A stretch of DNA of 64,000 nucleotides from contig NC_089220.1 in NCBI RefSeq assembly GCF_963924675.1, positions 114,592,697 through 114,656,696 of the forward strand, given 5' to 3'. Position numbers and translations under genes: made by a program. The stretch is from Phocoena phocoena. Taxonomy: Eukaryota; Chordata; Mammalia; Artiodactyla; Phocoenidae. The notes under the pieces are model-generated. The model saw only the letters and a list, made by a program, of their open reading frames with translations, had not been told where the DNA came from and ran no database searches. Within the stretch, counting starts at the first letter, position 1. Each line of letters starts with the position of its first letter. Positions 47,291-56,399 of this stretch are shown here, in pieces.

Positions 47291-48255
47291 CTAGCTTCAG
47301 AGAAAAGAATTGAAAGGTGAGTTTGGAATTAACAACAAGAAGTTGACTGATGATCCTGGAAAGTTATCAATATTTTAAGTATTGTGGTAAGATGGGAAAC
47401 CAAACTGCATGGGCCGAAGAATTATTGACTTGAAAGTAGTAAAGGAAGGGGAAGCAATAAATATAAACAGATTACTCTTTTAAAGGAAGTTTGGCTATGT
47501 AAATGACAGGAAAAGCAAACAGCAGCATGGGTTGGAAAGTAAGTTAAAGTGTTAAGGAAACCGTGTTAGGAAAAAGTAATCATGGTGAAACTAGGACTTC
47601 TTTTCTCACAGTTTTTAGGCTAATGAAGAAGGATAATTTTAACCTCTTCAGTTTTGCAAGTAAATGTCACCTGAGATTCTTCATTCATGCTTTATTAATT
47701 GGATGGATGATTTCTTTACTTACATTGCTTAAATAACTCCCATGTTTCAGTTTCTACTACTCTCTTCAAACGCTGATACTAGCCTTTTATTATTGTGTAT
47801 CTTTGATACCTTTCCCCTAGAAAGCAACTTTGCTTTATTACGGTACCACATGAAAACAGATTTTAAGTAAATGCTTCTGACAGCTTAGTTTATAATACTT
47901 TGGAGTTAACTATTTTGGGTGGTCTCTTCTTTAAAAACAATTTCCTGAGATTTTGGAACACTCTTTAAGTTCAGAGATTCCTCCCCCATCCCTCTGCCCC
48001 CTTGTGTTGTGGCCAGTTCAGGGGATTCCTGGTCCTGGCAACATTTACTCACTTTATAATATGTTCTTTTGAATCAAAGCATAAGATTTAGCTCTACTAG
48101 GAAATACAGCTTGGGCTACCATATTATTTTTATGAGATAAATAATTTGTATTTTCTAAGAGTAAGGTATGTTAAATAGATAAAAGCAAAGTTGAAGATTG
48201 TGATGATTGTCTACCCTTGGCTTCCTCATTCCTGGGGCACTTCTGAATCTTTGTG
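47291..48255. other. Intron 3, no gene seen
   Basis: Unique-looking. No ORF or exon signal. Confidence 0.4.
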
Positions 48256-48271
48256 CTCTATCTTCCTTTTT

Positions 48272-48461
48272 TTTTTTTTGGGCCTCTCACTGCCGTGGCC
48301 TCTCCTGCCTCGGAGCACAGGCTCCGGACGCGCAGGCTCAGCGGCCATGGCTCACGGGCCCAGCCACTCCGAGGCACATGGGATCTTCCCGGACCGGGGC
48401 ACGAACCCGCATCCCCTGCATCGGCAGGCGGACTTTCAACAACTGCGCCACCAGGGAAGCC
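48272..48461 (-). mobile_element. CHR SINE, short form
   Basis: Antisense short CHR, high GC. The perfect 16-bp duplication CTCTATCTTCCTTTTT lies at 48256-48271 and 48462-48477. It lacks the last bases of the usual 3' end (starts at GGGCCTCTCACTG). Confidence 0.96.
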
Positions 48462-48477
48462 CTCTATCTTCCTTTTT

Positions 48478-48924
48478 AACTCATTCCATTTTACAGATGA
48501 GGGAACTGGTGCCCTGATTATTTGCTCAGTTTTTATGAACAAAATGACTTTAAGTTTAGAGATTATATGGGCAACTTCTGATAGAAGAAAGATAATTCTT
48601 AATGTTCTTTTCTTTGACATTAGTTGCTATCTGTAAATAGTGGAGATAAATGAAACTTTTAAGAGTATGTATTTTTTCAGTTCTTTTTCTTCAGCACCAT
48701 TAATTTCTGTTGTAGATAATATTTTATATATTTTTAGTGTATTTGTGGTCAGATATATTTATGATATAAACAGGGGTAAGTTTAACGAATAGATGATCTG
48801 ATCCCCGGAATCAGGGAAAGACCCAGGGAGCCAAGTAGGTAAATACAAGGTAGTAAGGGAACAAATATATCAGAGGAGGAGGAAGGAAAGGGAACTAAGA
48901 CAGGATGATACCCTGATATATCCA
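48478..48924. other. Intron 3, no gene seen; MIR core trace
   Basis: CCATTTTACAGATGAGGGAA at 48487-48506 is a MIR core remnant. The rest is not recognised. Confidence 0.5.
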
Positions 48925-48940
48925 TGATGATAAAACACTT

Positions 48941-49306
48941 TTTTTAAAAAAGTTAATTTATTTTATTTTTGGCTGTGTTGGGTCTTCGTTGCTGCACACA
49001 GGCTTTCTCTAGTTGCGGTGAGCAGGGGCTACTGTGCGGGCTTCTCATTGTGGTGGCTTTTCTTGTTTCAGAGTACAGGCTCTAAGTGTGTGAGCTTCAG
49101 TAGTTGTGGCTCACGGGCTCAGTAGTGCTCAAGTTGTGGCTCACGGGCTCAAGTTGTGGCTTGCAGGCTCTAGAGTGCAGGCTCAGTAGTTGTGGCGCAC
49201 GGGCTTAGTTGCTCCGGGGCATGTGGGATCTTCCCGGACCAGGGTTCGAACCCATGTCCCCTGCATTGGCAGGCGGATTCTTAACCGCTGTGCCACCAGG
49301 GAAGCC
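48941..49306 (-). mobile_element. CHR SINE, long form, with internal duplication
   Basis: Antisense long CHR. TGATGA(T/C)AAAAC(A/T)CT(T) flanks it at 48925-48940 and 49307-49322. The unit AAGTTGTGGCTCACGGGCTC is repeated at about 49111-49160, making this copy longer than its relatives. Confidence 0.93.
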
Positions 49307-49449
49307 TGATGACAAAACTCTTGAGCACAATGAATATGTCTTTATACTACAGGTTAGTTTTTGCTTTATCTTTGGGCATGCGTGTGTGATTTATTTTTTT
49401 AATTTATCTTGTTTAGTCTTGTTATCTATTTAATTAGAAAAGTTATTGG

Positions 49450-49636
49450 GGGACTTCTTGGTGGTCCAGTGATTAAGACTTTGCCTTCCAATGCAGGGGG
49501 TGTGGGTTCGAGCCCTGGTCGGGGAGCTAAGATCCCACATGCCTCCCAGCAAAAAAAAGCCAAAACTTAAAACAGAAGCAATATTGTAACAAATTCAGTA
49601 AAGACTTTAAAAAATGGTCCACATCAAAAAAAACAA
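49450..49636 (+). mobile_element. tRNA-type SINE with a distinct 3' body
   Basis: Head GGACTTCTTGGTGGTCCAGT and B box GGGTTCGAGCCCTGG, but then CCTCCCAGC, ACAGAAGCAATATTGTAACA and GACTTTAAAAAATGGTCCAC in place of the CHR body. The perfect 14-bp duplication AGAAAAGTTATTGG is at 49436-49449 and 49637-49650. Confidence 0.9.
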
Positions 49637-49829
49637 AGAAAAGTTATTGGAAAGGGAGGGGGAAAAAAGCTTTCTTTTTGTCTTTTTATCTTATCTTATA
49701 ATGAGCCCTGGTGTAGAAGTCCCAGAAGTAAAGGTGTTACTTATAGTGATCACTTACTAACCATTGTGACCTTTAATCTCTCAGTCTTTGAAAAACGAAT
49801 AAAGCACATGAGGATGTGTATGTGTTCTT

Positions 49830-50166
49830 CTTTTTTTTAAGGCCATTTTCTTTTTATTTATTTATTTTCGGCTGCGTTGGGTCTTTGTTGCTGCACATGG
49901 GCTTTTCTCTGGTTGTGGCGAGTGGGGGCTACTCTTCGTTGCGGTGCGCAGCTTCTCATTTTGGTGGCTTCTCCTGTTGCGGAGCACGGGCTCTAGGTGC
50001 ATGGGCTTCAGTAGTTGTGGCTCGCAGGCTCTAGAGTGCAGGCTCAGTGGTTGTGGTGTACGGGCTTAGTTGCTCCGCGGCATGTGGGGTCTTCCACTAC
50101 CAGGGCTTGAACCCATGTCCTGCTTTGGCAGGTGGATTCTTAACCACTGCGCCATCAGGGAAGCCC
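49830..50166 (-). mobile_element. CHR SINE, long form
   Basis: Antisense (GGCTGCGTTGGGTCTTTGTT to GCGCCATCAGGGAAGCCC). TGTGTATGTGTT(C/T)TT flanks it at 49815-49829 and 50167-50181. Confidence 0.93.
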
Positions 50167-50378
50167 TGTGTATGTGTTTTTAAGTCACTAGTAAAACACT
50201 TTAGAATTTCTGATACATGACTCTACTGTATTTGTCCTTTACAGAATGCCCCTTCTCATTATAGTTTCAAAAATCACTCTCCTTTAGTAATCTGGCAACA
50301 GGTTAGTGCCAGATCTCCTTCACTACTGGGGAGTAATGAGAATAGATTCTTTTTATTGATTTCCCGGATCTTTTTTTT

Positions 50379-50579
50379 TTTTTTTTTTGCGGTACGCGGG
50401 CCTCTCACTGTTGTGGCCTCTCCCGTTGCGGAGCACAGGCTCCAGATGCACAGGCTCAGCGGCCATGGCTCACGGGCCTAGCCGCTCCGTGGCATGTGGG
50501 ATCTTCCCGGACCGGGGCACAAACCCGTGTCCCCTGCATCGGCAGGCAGACTCTCAACCACTGCGCCACCAGGGAAGCC
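50379..50579 (-). mobile_element. CHR SINE, short form
   Basis: Antisense short CHR (GCGGTACGCGGGCCTCTCAC). CCC(G/A)GATCTTTTTTTT lies at about 50363-50378 and 50580-50595. Confidence 0.95.
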
Positions 50580-50691
50580 CCCAGATCTTTTTTTTAATGG
50601 ATGAGAATATTGATTTCCCAGATATTTATCTTCACTCATTTTGTGAATGAGTTAGAATCATTGTCAATATCTGAATAGCACCATATTTTAA

Positions 50692-50998
50692 AAAAATTAA
50701 TTTATTATTTCTTTTGGCTCCGTTGGGTCTTCGTTGCGTGCAGGCTTTCTCTAGTTGCAGTGAGTGGGGGCTGTGCTTCATTGTGGTGTGTGGGCTTCTC
50801 ATTGCGGTGGCTTCTCTTTTTGTGCGGCGTGGGCTCTAGGCATGCGGGCTTCAGTAGTTGCAGCATGTGGGCTCAGTAGTTGTGGCACATGGGCTTAGTT
50901 GCTCCGTGGCATGTGGGATCTTCCTGGACCAGGGATCGAACCCATGTCCCTTGCATTGGCAGATGGATTCTTAACCACTGTGCTACCAGGGAAGTCCC
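50692..50998 (-). mobile_element. CHR SINE, long form
   Basis: Antisense (GGCTCCGTTGGGTCTTCGTT to GTGCTACCAGGGAAGTCCC). CCATAT(TT/AT)TT flanks occur, part of a serial insertion site (50669-51607). Confidence 0.9.
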
Positions 50999-51009
50999 CA
51001 TATATTTTT

Positions 51010-51358
51010 TTTAAGATTTATTTATTGTTTATTTTAAATTTATTTTTAGCTGTGTTGGGTCTTAGTTGCGGCATCCGGGATCTTTCGTTGCAGAGCGCAG
51101 GCTTCTCTCTAGTTTTGGTGTGCAGGTTTTCTCTTCTCTAGTTTTGGTGTGCAGGCTCCAGGGTGTGCGGGCTATGTAGTTGTGGCGCGCGGGTTCCAGA
51201 GCGCATGGGCTCTGTAGTTTGCGGTATGCAGGCTCTCTAGTTGAGGCTCGCAAGCTCAGTTGTTGTGGCACGTGTGCTTAGTTCCCCGATGAGGGATTGA
51301 ACCCACGTCCCCTGCATTGTAAGGTGAATTCTTTTCCACTGGACCACCAGGGAAGTCC
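51010..51358 (-). mobile_element. CHR-type SINE, divergent older form
   Basis: Antisense with TTTAGCTGTGTTGGGTCTTA, two copies of TCTCTAGTTTTGGTGTGCAG, and head GGACCACCAGGGAAGTCCC. TGAATAG(C/A)ACCATAT flanks it beyond the previous SINE (50670 and 51359). Confidence 0.88.
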
Positions 51359-51380
51359 CTGAATAGAACCATATATTTTT

Positions 51381-51590
51381 ATTTTTATTTATTTTTTTGC
51401 AGTACGCGGGCCTCTCACTGCTGTGGCCTCTCCCATTGCGGAGCACAGGCTCCGGACGTGCAGGCTCAGCGGCCATGGCTCACGGGCCCAGCCGTTCCAC
51501 GGCATGTGGGATCTTCCCGGACCGGGGCACAAACCCGTGTACCCTGCATCGGCAGGCAGACTCTCAACCACTGTGCCACCAGGGAAGCCC
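51381..51590 (-). mobile_element. CHR SINE, short form
   Basis: Antisense short CHR (GCAGTACGCGGGCCTCTCAC to GTGCCACCAGGGAAGCCC). TAGAACCATAT flanks it at about 51364-51374 and 51591-51601. Confidence 0.94.
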
Positions 51591-52005
51591 TAGAACCATA
51601 TTTTAACCTTGATATTTTCTGTGATTTGTTCTGTAAAACCAGTCTCAGGGCTCTGAAACATTTTCTTCCCTGGCTACTTTCCAGGTATTTTTTATATAGT
51701 TGATATGCTGTAATATTGTATCCTGACTATTTTCATCTATATCATAAGCAACATCAGAAATTTTGTAAGCATATTTCTAGAAAATGTTATAGAATTTAAA
51801 ATGCCACTATAAGAGCCACAGAATGAATAAAAGAGCTGGGAATAAACTTGGCAAGAAATATGGAAGATTTGTATGAAGAAAAGGGGAGATAAATGAATGC
51901 CAAGTATTTGGAAAGAGGAATAACAATGAAATAAAGAAAAAGAATAGATTGATGGCGGTAGGGAGGGAACTAGTCCTACCAAATTCAGGAATAGGCAGTG
52001 CAGTG

Positions 52006-52174
52006 ATTTCCCTGGTGGCACAGTTGATAGGGCTTTGCACTCCCAGTGCAGGGGGCCTGGGTTCGATCACTGGTCAGGGAACTAGATTCCATATGCATGT
52101 CCCAGCTAAGAGTTTGCATGCCACAGCTAAGGAGCGTGCGAGCTGCAACTAGGACCCAGGGCAACCGAAAAAAA
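52006..52174 (+). mobile_element. Old CHR-type SINE, sense
   Basis: ATTTCCCTGGTGGCACAGTT, GGGTTCGATCACTGGTCAGG and CACAGCTAAGGAGCGTGCGA. A 19-bp duplication (one mismatch), AGGAATAGGCAGTGC(A/G)GTG, is at 51987-52005 and 52175-52193. Confidence 0.9.
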
Positions 52175-52703
52175 AGGAATAGGCAGTGCGGTGGAACAGG
52201 AGAGTCAAGTATACATGAGGAGAATTTAGTATACAATAGAGGAGGCATTTCAGATAAGGTGGATTATTTAATAAATGGTTGATGGAACAACTTGGTAGCC
52301 ATCTGGAAACTTCGATTCTTACCTAACTGCTTATATCTAAATTAATTTAGAAGCCATAGATTCTAAAGCTAATACATTTTTGCCTCATATGAATACAGAG
52401 CTTCTGCATAGCAGCAAAATGTAAACATTGAAACGGGGAGAAAATATTTTCCACACTTATAAACAGCCAATTTTCTACATAAGTAAAACACCCCAGTAAA
52501 TGATTTAGAAAAAAAGCTCAGAGGAAAAATGGGCAAAATAGGAGAAGAAATTTCACAGAAAAAGAAATATACAGCCTTAAATGTTTTTTCATATGTTTAA
52601 ACTTCACTCATAAAAAGAAATTAACATGAAAACTAATGGTAGTTACTTCATTTTCACCTGTTAGATTGGCAGAGATCAAGGAGTTGGATAATACACTGTT
52701 TTG

Positions 52704-52755
52704 ACATGGGTCACCAAGGTTTTGACGTGGGTCAGCAAGGGTCACCAGGGTCATA
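52704..52755. repeat. Short tandem duplication
   Basis: TTTTGACATGGGTCACCAAGG is followed directly by TTTTGACGTGGGTCAGCAAGG and GGTCACCAGGGTC. Confidence 0.75.
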
Positions 52756-53162
52756 TTCCCACTAAGGTTCTCTTCTATAGTATAAATTGCAACAGCCCCT
52801 ATGAACAAAGCTTTGTAATAATCAAATTCTAAATTTATACTGTTACTATTTCACTTGTACAAATTTTTTCTGATACACATTCACAATCACAAAGGTAATA
52901 ATAATAATAAAGAAAACGAAGATGCAGAAGAAAGTTTGTGGTACTTTTACCGTGTGTGTACCTGTGTACATTAGAACATCTCTGGAAGAATATAATATGT
53001 AAGATATTGGAAATAGTGGTTACTTCTGGGTAGAGTGGTAGAGGACAAGGTACAGAAGGATGGGGATGAGGGAGACTTATTTTTCCAACATAAACTCATA
53101 TTGTTAAATAATTGTCTTTAACATCAGCCTGTATTACTTACTCATTTAAAAATAATTTGGTA

Positions 53163-53372
53163 GGGCTTCCCTGGTGGCGCATTGGTTGAGAGTCCGCCTG
53201 CCGATGCAGGGGACTCGGGTTCTCGTCCCGGTCCGGGAGGATCCCACATGCCGCGGAGCGGCTGGGCCTGTGAGCCATGGCCGCTGAGCCTGCACGTCTG
53301 GAGCCTGTGCTCCGCAACGGGAGAGGCCACAACAGTAAGAAGCCCGTGTACCGCAAAAAAAAAAAAAAAAAA
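53163..53372 (+). mobile_element. CHR SINE, short form, sense
   Basis: GGGCTTCCCTGGTGGCGCAT, GACTCGGGTTCTCGTCCCGG, AACGGGAGAGGCCACAACAG and AGCCCGTGTACCGC followed by a pure A tail of about 19. TTGGTA flanks it. It is the only sense copy of the short subtype here. Confidence 0.95.
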
Positions 53373-53423
53373 ATTGGTAGTAAATATTGTAAAATATTCT
53401 TAAACTAAAATATGATAACCATT

Positions 53424-53771
53424 GGACTTCCCTGGTGGCACAGTGGTTAAGAATACACCTGCCAATGCAGGGGACACGGGTTTAAGCCCTGGTCCGGGAA
53501 GATCCCACATGCTGCGGAGCAACTAAGCGTGTACCACAGCTACTGAGCCTGCGCTCTAGAGCCCATGAGCCACAACTACTGAGCCTGTGTTCTTTAACTA
53601 CTGAAGCCTGTGCTCTGCAACAAGAGAGCACCACAAGGAGAAGCCTGCATACTGCAGTGAAGAGTAGCCCCTGCTCACTGCAACTAGAGAAAGCCTGCAC
53701 ACAGCAGCGAAGACCCAATGCAGCCAAAAAAAAAGAAAGAAAATCTAAAAAAAAAAGAATTAAAAAAAAAG
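53424..53771 (+). mobile_element. CHR SINE, long form, sense
   Basis: GGACTTCCCTGGTGGCACAG to GACCCAATGCAGCCAAAAAA with an interrupted A tail. The perfect 13-bp duplication TATGATAACCATT is at 53411-53423 and 53772-53784. Confidence 0.95.
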
Positions 53772-53939
53772 TATGATAACCATTATTTGTCTTTCGAAAA
53801 TACAGTCCTCTAGACTTTCTTATATTATTTAAAGTACCTGGTTTTAATATCCCATTATAGAAGATAGTAGTATCCTTCATTTAACCAGCCGTCAAACAGA
53901 TAGTATTTCAAATCATATAAGTAGTATAAGATTAGACCA

Positions 53940-53974
53940 AAATGTTACTATTATTCAAATGTTACTATTATTCT
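53940..53974. repeat. 17-bp tandem duplication
   Basis: AATGTTACTATTATTC(A) occurs twice in direct succession. Confidence 0.85.
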
Positions 53975-54080
53975 GAGTAAATATTTTGGTTTCCATAGCA
54001 TTTTATTTTCTAGGTTCGCCGTGTTCCATGCAGCTCCATTAAGTGCTGTATTTGTGTCACATTTGAAAAATAACAGCTTT

Positions 54081-54210
54081 GGGAGCTCCCTGGCGGTCCA
54101 GTGGTTAGGACTTGGTGTTTTCACTGCCGTAGGCTGGGTTCAGTCCCTGGTTGGGGAACTAAGAATCCCACAAGCTGCGTGGCGTGGCCAAAAAATAAAA
54201 ATAAAAAATA
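54081..54210 (+). mobile_element. Short tRNA-type SINE (old CHR)
   Basis: GGGAGCTCCCTGGCGGTCCA, GGGTTCAGTCCCTGGTTGGG, GCTGCGTGGCGTGGCC and an A-rich tail. AAATAACAGCTTT flanks it at 54068-54080 and 54211-54223. Confidence 0.9.
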
Positions 54211-54756
54211 AAATAACAGCTTTATTAAGATGAATTCACATACCATACAACTTGCCTATTTAAAGTGGTCTTCAGTCACAGAGTTGTTCAGCCATTACCA
54301 CAATTAATTTTGGAACATTTTAGTAACCCCCCAAAGACCTGTTCCTTTTACAGTCACTTCTCATTCCTTCCTAAGCTTCCCAGCCCTGAGCAACCACAAA
54401 TCTACTTTCTTTCTCTATGAATTTACATATTATGGACATTTCATATAAGTGGAATCAAACAGTATGTGCTCTTTTGTGATTGGCTTATTTCACTTAGCAT
54501 GTTTTCAAGGTTCGTCCACATTATAGTATGTATCAATACTTTGCTCCCTTTTATGGCTGAATTATATTCTGTTATTATTGATATTTCACATTTTGTCAGT
54601 TGATGGACATTCGAGTTGTTTTCACTTTTGGGTTATTGTTGATAACGCTGCTGTGAACATTTGTGTACGAGTTTTTATGTGGGATGTATGTTTTCATTTC
54701 TGTTGGGTATATACCTAGGAGTGGAGTTGCTGGATCATATGATATATTTAATTTTT

Positions 54757-54958
54757 TATTTTTTTTTTGCGGTACACGGGCCTCACTGTTGTGGCCTCTC
54801 CTGTTGCGGAGCACAGGCTCCGGACGTGCAGGCTCAGCGGCCATGGCTCACGGGCCTAGCTGCTCCGTGGCATGTGGGATCTTCCCGGACCGGGGCACGA
54901 ACCCGTGTCCCCTTCATCGGCAGGCGGACTCTCAACGACTGCGCCACCAGGGAAGCCC
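54757..54958 (-). mobile_element. CHR SINE, short form
   Basis: Antisense (GCGGTACACGGGCCTCACTG to GCGCCACCAGGGAAGCCC). T(A/G)TTTAATTTTTT flanks it. Confidence 0.94.
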
Positions 54959-55131
54959 TCTGTTTAATTTTTTGAGAAAATGCCAGTGTTCCAAAGTTCC
55001 TGTAGCATTTTATATTCCCACCAGCAGTGTATGAAAGTTCTGATTTCTCTACATGCTTGTCAACGCTTTTATTATGTCTTTTTGATTATAGCTGTCCTAG
55101 TGGGTGTGAAGTGATGTCTCACTGTGGCTTT

Positions 55132-55417
55132 TTTTTTTTTAATTTTATTTATTTATGGCTGTGTTGGGTCTTCGTTTCTGTGCGAGGGCTTTCTCTAGTT
55201 GTGGCAAGTGCAGGCCACTCTTCATCACGGTGCACGGGCCTCCCACTATCGCGGCCTCTCTTGTTGCGGAGCACAGGCTCCAGATGTGCAGGCTCAGTAA
55301 TTGTGGCTCACGGGCCCAGCCGCTCTGCGGCATGTGGGATCTTCCCAGACCAGGGCTCGAACCCGTGTCCCCTGCATTGGCAGGCAGACTCTCAACCACT
55401 GCGCCACCAGGGAAGCC
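55132..55417 (-). mobile_element. CHR SINE, chimeric long/short type
   Basis: Antisense with TGTTGGGTCTTCGTTTCTGT, GCGAGGGCTTTCTCTAGTTG, CGGGCCTCCCACTATCGCGG and the usual head. This is the same unusual mix as the SINE ending at 10147. The perfect 14-bp duplication CTCACTGTGGCTTT is at 55118-55131 and 55418-55431. Confidence 0.94.
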
Positions 55418-55510
55418 CTCACTGTGGCTTTGATTTACATTTCCCTGATGACTAAGGATATTGAGCATCTTTTCATATGCTTATTGGTACAAACTTGTTT
55501 TGTGCCTTTC

Positions 55511-55752
55511 CTAAAAATTATAAATATCTACTGCAGATGGATTTCTCATTAATTAGGTGTTTTATGTTCAATGAATTTGCATGTATAGATTTTACCACCT
55601 AGAAGTTCATTTTAGGAACCCATCTAGTCATGTCAAATTGGACATTTTGGCCACTGCGAGAAATGTGACCTAGTAGAGCCTTATTGAGTCACTATATATA
55701 GTGATTCTCCTGATAATGTATTTTCAAAGTCCATGTATTATTTTTGTTGCAG
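55511..55752. other. End of intron 3
   Basis: Unique-looking, ending in the exon 4 acceptor TATTATTTTTGTTGCAG. Confidence 0.5.
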
Positions 55753-55845
55753 TATTTCACTGGCCTTGAATGTGGACATAAGTTTTGTATGCAGTGCTGG
55801 AGCGAATATTTAACTACCAAAATAATGGAAGAAGGCATGGGACAG
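55753..55845 (+). CDS. ARIH1: ARIH1 exon 4: centre of RING1
   Basis: This 93-nt exon (31 codons, phase 0 at both ends) begins [20 protein letters not shown] and ends EEGMGQ, about residues 197-227. It carries four RING1 zinc ligands in the spacing Cys-x-His-x2-Cys-x2-Cys: Cys203, His205, Cys208 and Cys211. Together with Cys186/Cys189 from exon 3 these form the E2-recruiting RING of the RBR module. The acceptor is TTTTTGTTGCAG; the donor CAG|GTAAAA departs from the GTRAGT consensus at +5 and may be the weakest seen here. Being a multiple of three, skipping it would keep frame but destroy RING1. Confidence 0.97.
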
Positions 55846-56343
55846 GTAAAAATGCTAATTTGTTTCTGAGTTTTTCTTGAATTTCTTATAGTGTTTAGAC
55901 CCTTACACAAATATAAACAGGTGAAGCATTCTGGGTTGTGAATTGCATGTGGACTTTTTTTCTAGATTAAAACAACTAAAAGATAATTGAGACTTTTTTC
56001 TATTTACAGTGAGGCATTTCAGTTAAAGATCCAGTCCAGGTAATATTTTCTCAGCAGGCATTAACATTTGTATTTATCAGGCTAAACTTGTTGAGAATTT
56101 TTGTCATATCTCTTGCTTTTGCCAGTCAAATTTTATATTGAAAAACCAGTTGTTTGGGTTAGCAGTTTTACTTACTTTATGGTGATACACATACACACAC
56201 ACGTTTTCTTTAATAGAAAGGGAGTGATTAAGGTCCTATAAACGTTAAGGTATCCTCAGAACCTAGCAAAGTTCCTGGCAGTGGTAAACATTCAGTAAAT
56301 ATTTGTTGAATGAAGACATAGTTTAAATTTTGATCTTTTTCAG
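55846..56343. other. Intron 4 (498 bp)
   Basis: Short intron. TTCCTGGCAGTGGTAAACAT and TCAGTAAATATTTGTTGAAT at 56270-56313 are the tail of an ancient MIR/L2-like repeat. No other element was recognised. Confidence 0.7.
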
Positions 56344-56399
56344 ACTATTTCGTGTCCTGCTCATGGTTGTGATATCTTAGTGGATGACAACACAGTTAT
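56344..56399 (+). CDS. ARIH1: ARIH1 exon 5: end of RING1
   Basis: This 56-nt exon encodes TISCPAHGCDILVDDNTV (about residues 228-245) plus two bases (AT) of the next Met codon. Cys231 and Cys236 are the last two zinc ligands of RING1, so all eight are intact across exons 3-5. The acceptor is TTGATCTTTTTCAG and the donor TTAT|GTAAGT. Intron 4 before it is only 498 bp, the shortest here. The next exon, which should start with G and continue Arg-Leu-Ile-Thr-Asp, is not in the window. Confidence 0.96.

Larger units (their letters stand above)
51790..53100 (+). mobile_element. Ancient L1 3' half, sense, split by a SINE
   Basis: GAGCTGGGAATAAACTTGGC and AAATATGGAAGATTTGTATG precede the SINE. Then come GAATACAGAGCTTCTGCATA, GGGAGAAAATATTTTCCACA, AATGGGCAAAATAGGAGAAG and TCACCTGTTAGATTGGCAGA. 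Frames are broken. Confidence 0.7.
54066..55510 (-). mobile_element. L1 (L1MB-like) 3' half, antisense, split by three SINEs
   Basis: Order on +: TAACAGCTTTATTAAGATGA, ATACCATACAACTTGCCTAT, TATTATGGACATTTCATATA, GTATATACCTAGGAGTGGAG, TATTCCCACCAGCAGTGTAT, GTCCTAGTGGGTGTGAAGTG and TTTCCCTGATGACTAAGGAT. This is the reverse complement of an L1MB-type 3' region. SINEs at 54081, 54757 and 55132 interrupt it. Confidence 0.88.

Noticed and set aside
53163..53240. tRNA gene candidate (A and B boxes)
   Set aside because: The boxes belong to the tRNA-derived head of a SINE. There is no complete cloverleaf, and the same head occurs in nearly all of the 40 SINE copies.
48191..55552. CRISPR-like regularly repeated units
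   Set aside because: The repeats are dispersed SINEs in both orientations with irregular spacing, flanked by target duplications, in a eukaryotic intron.
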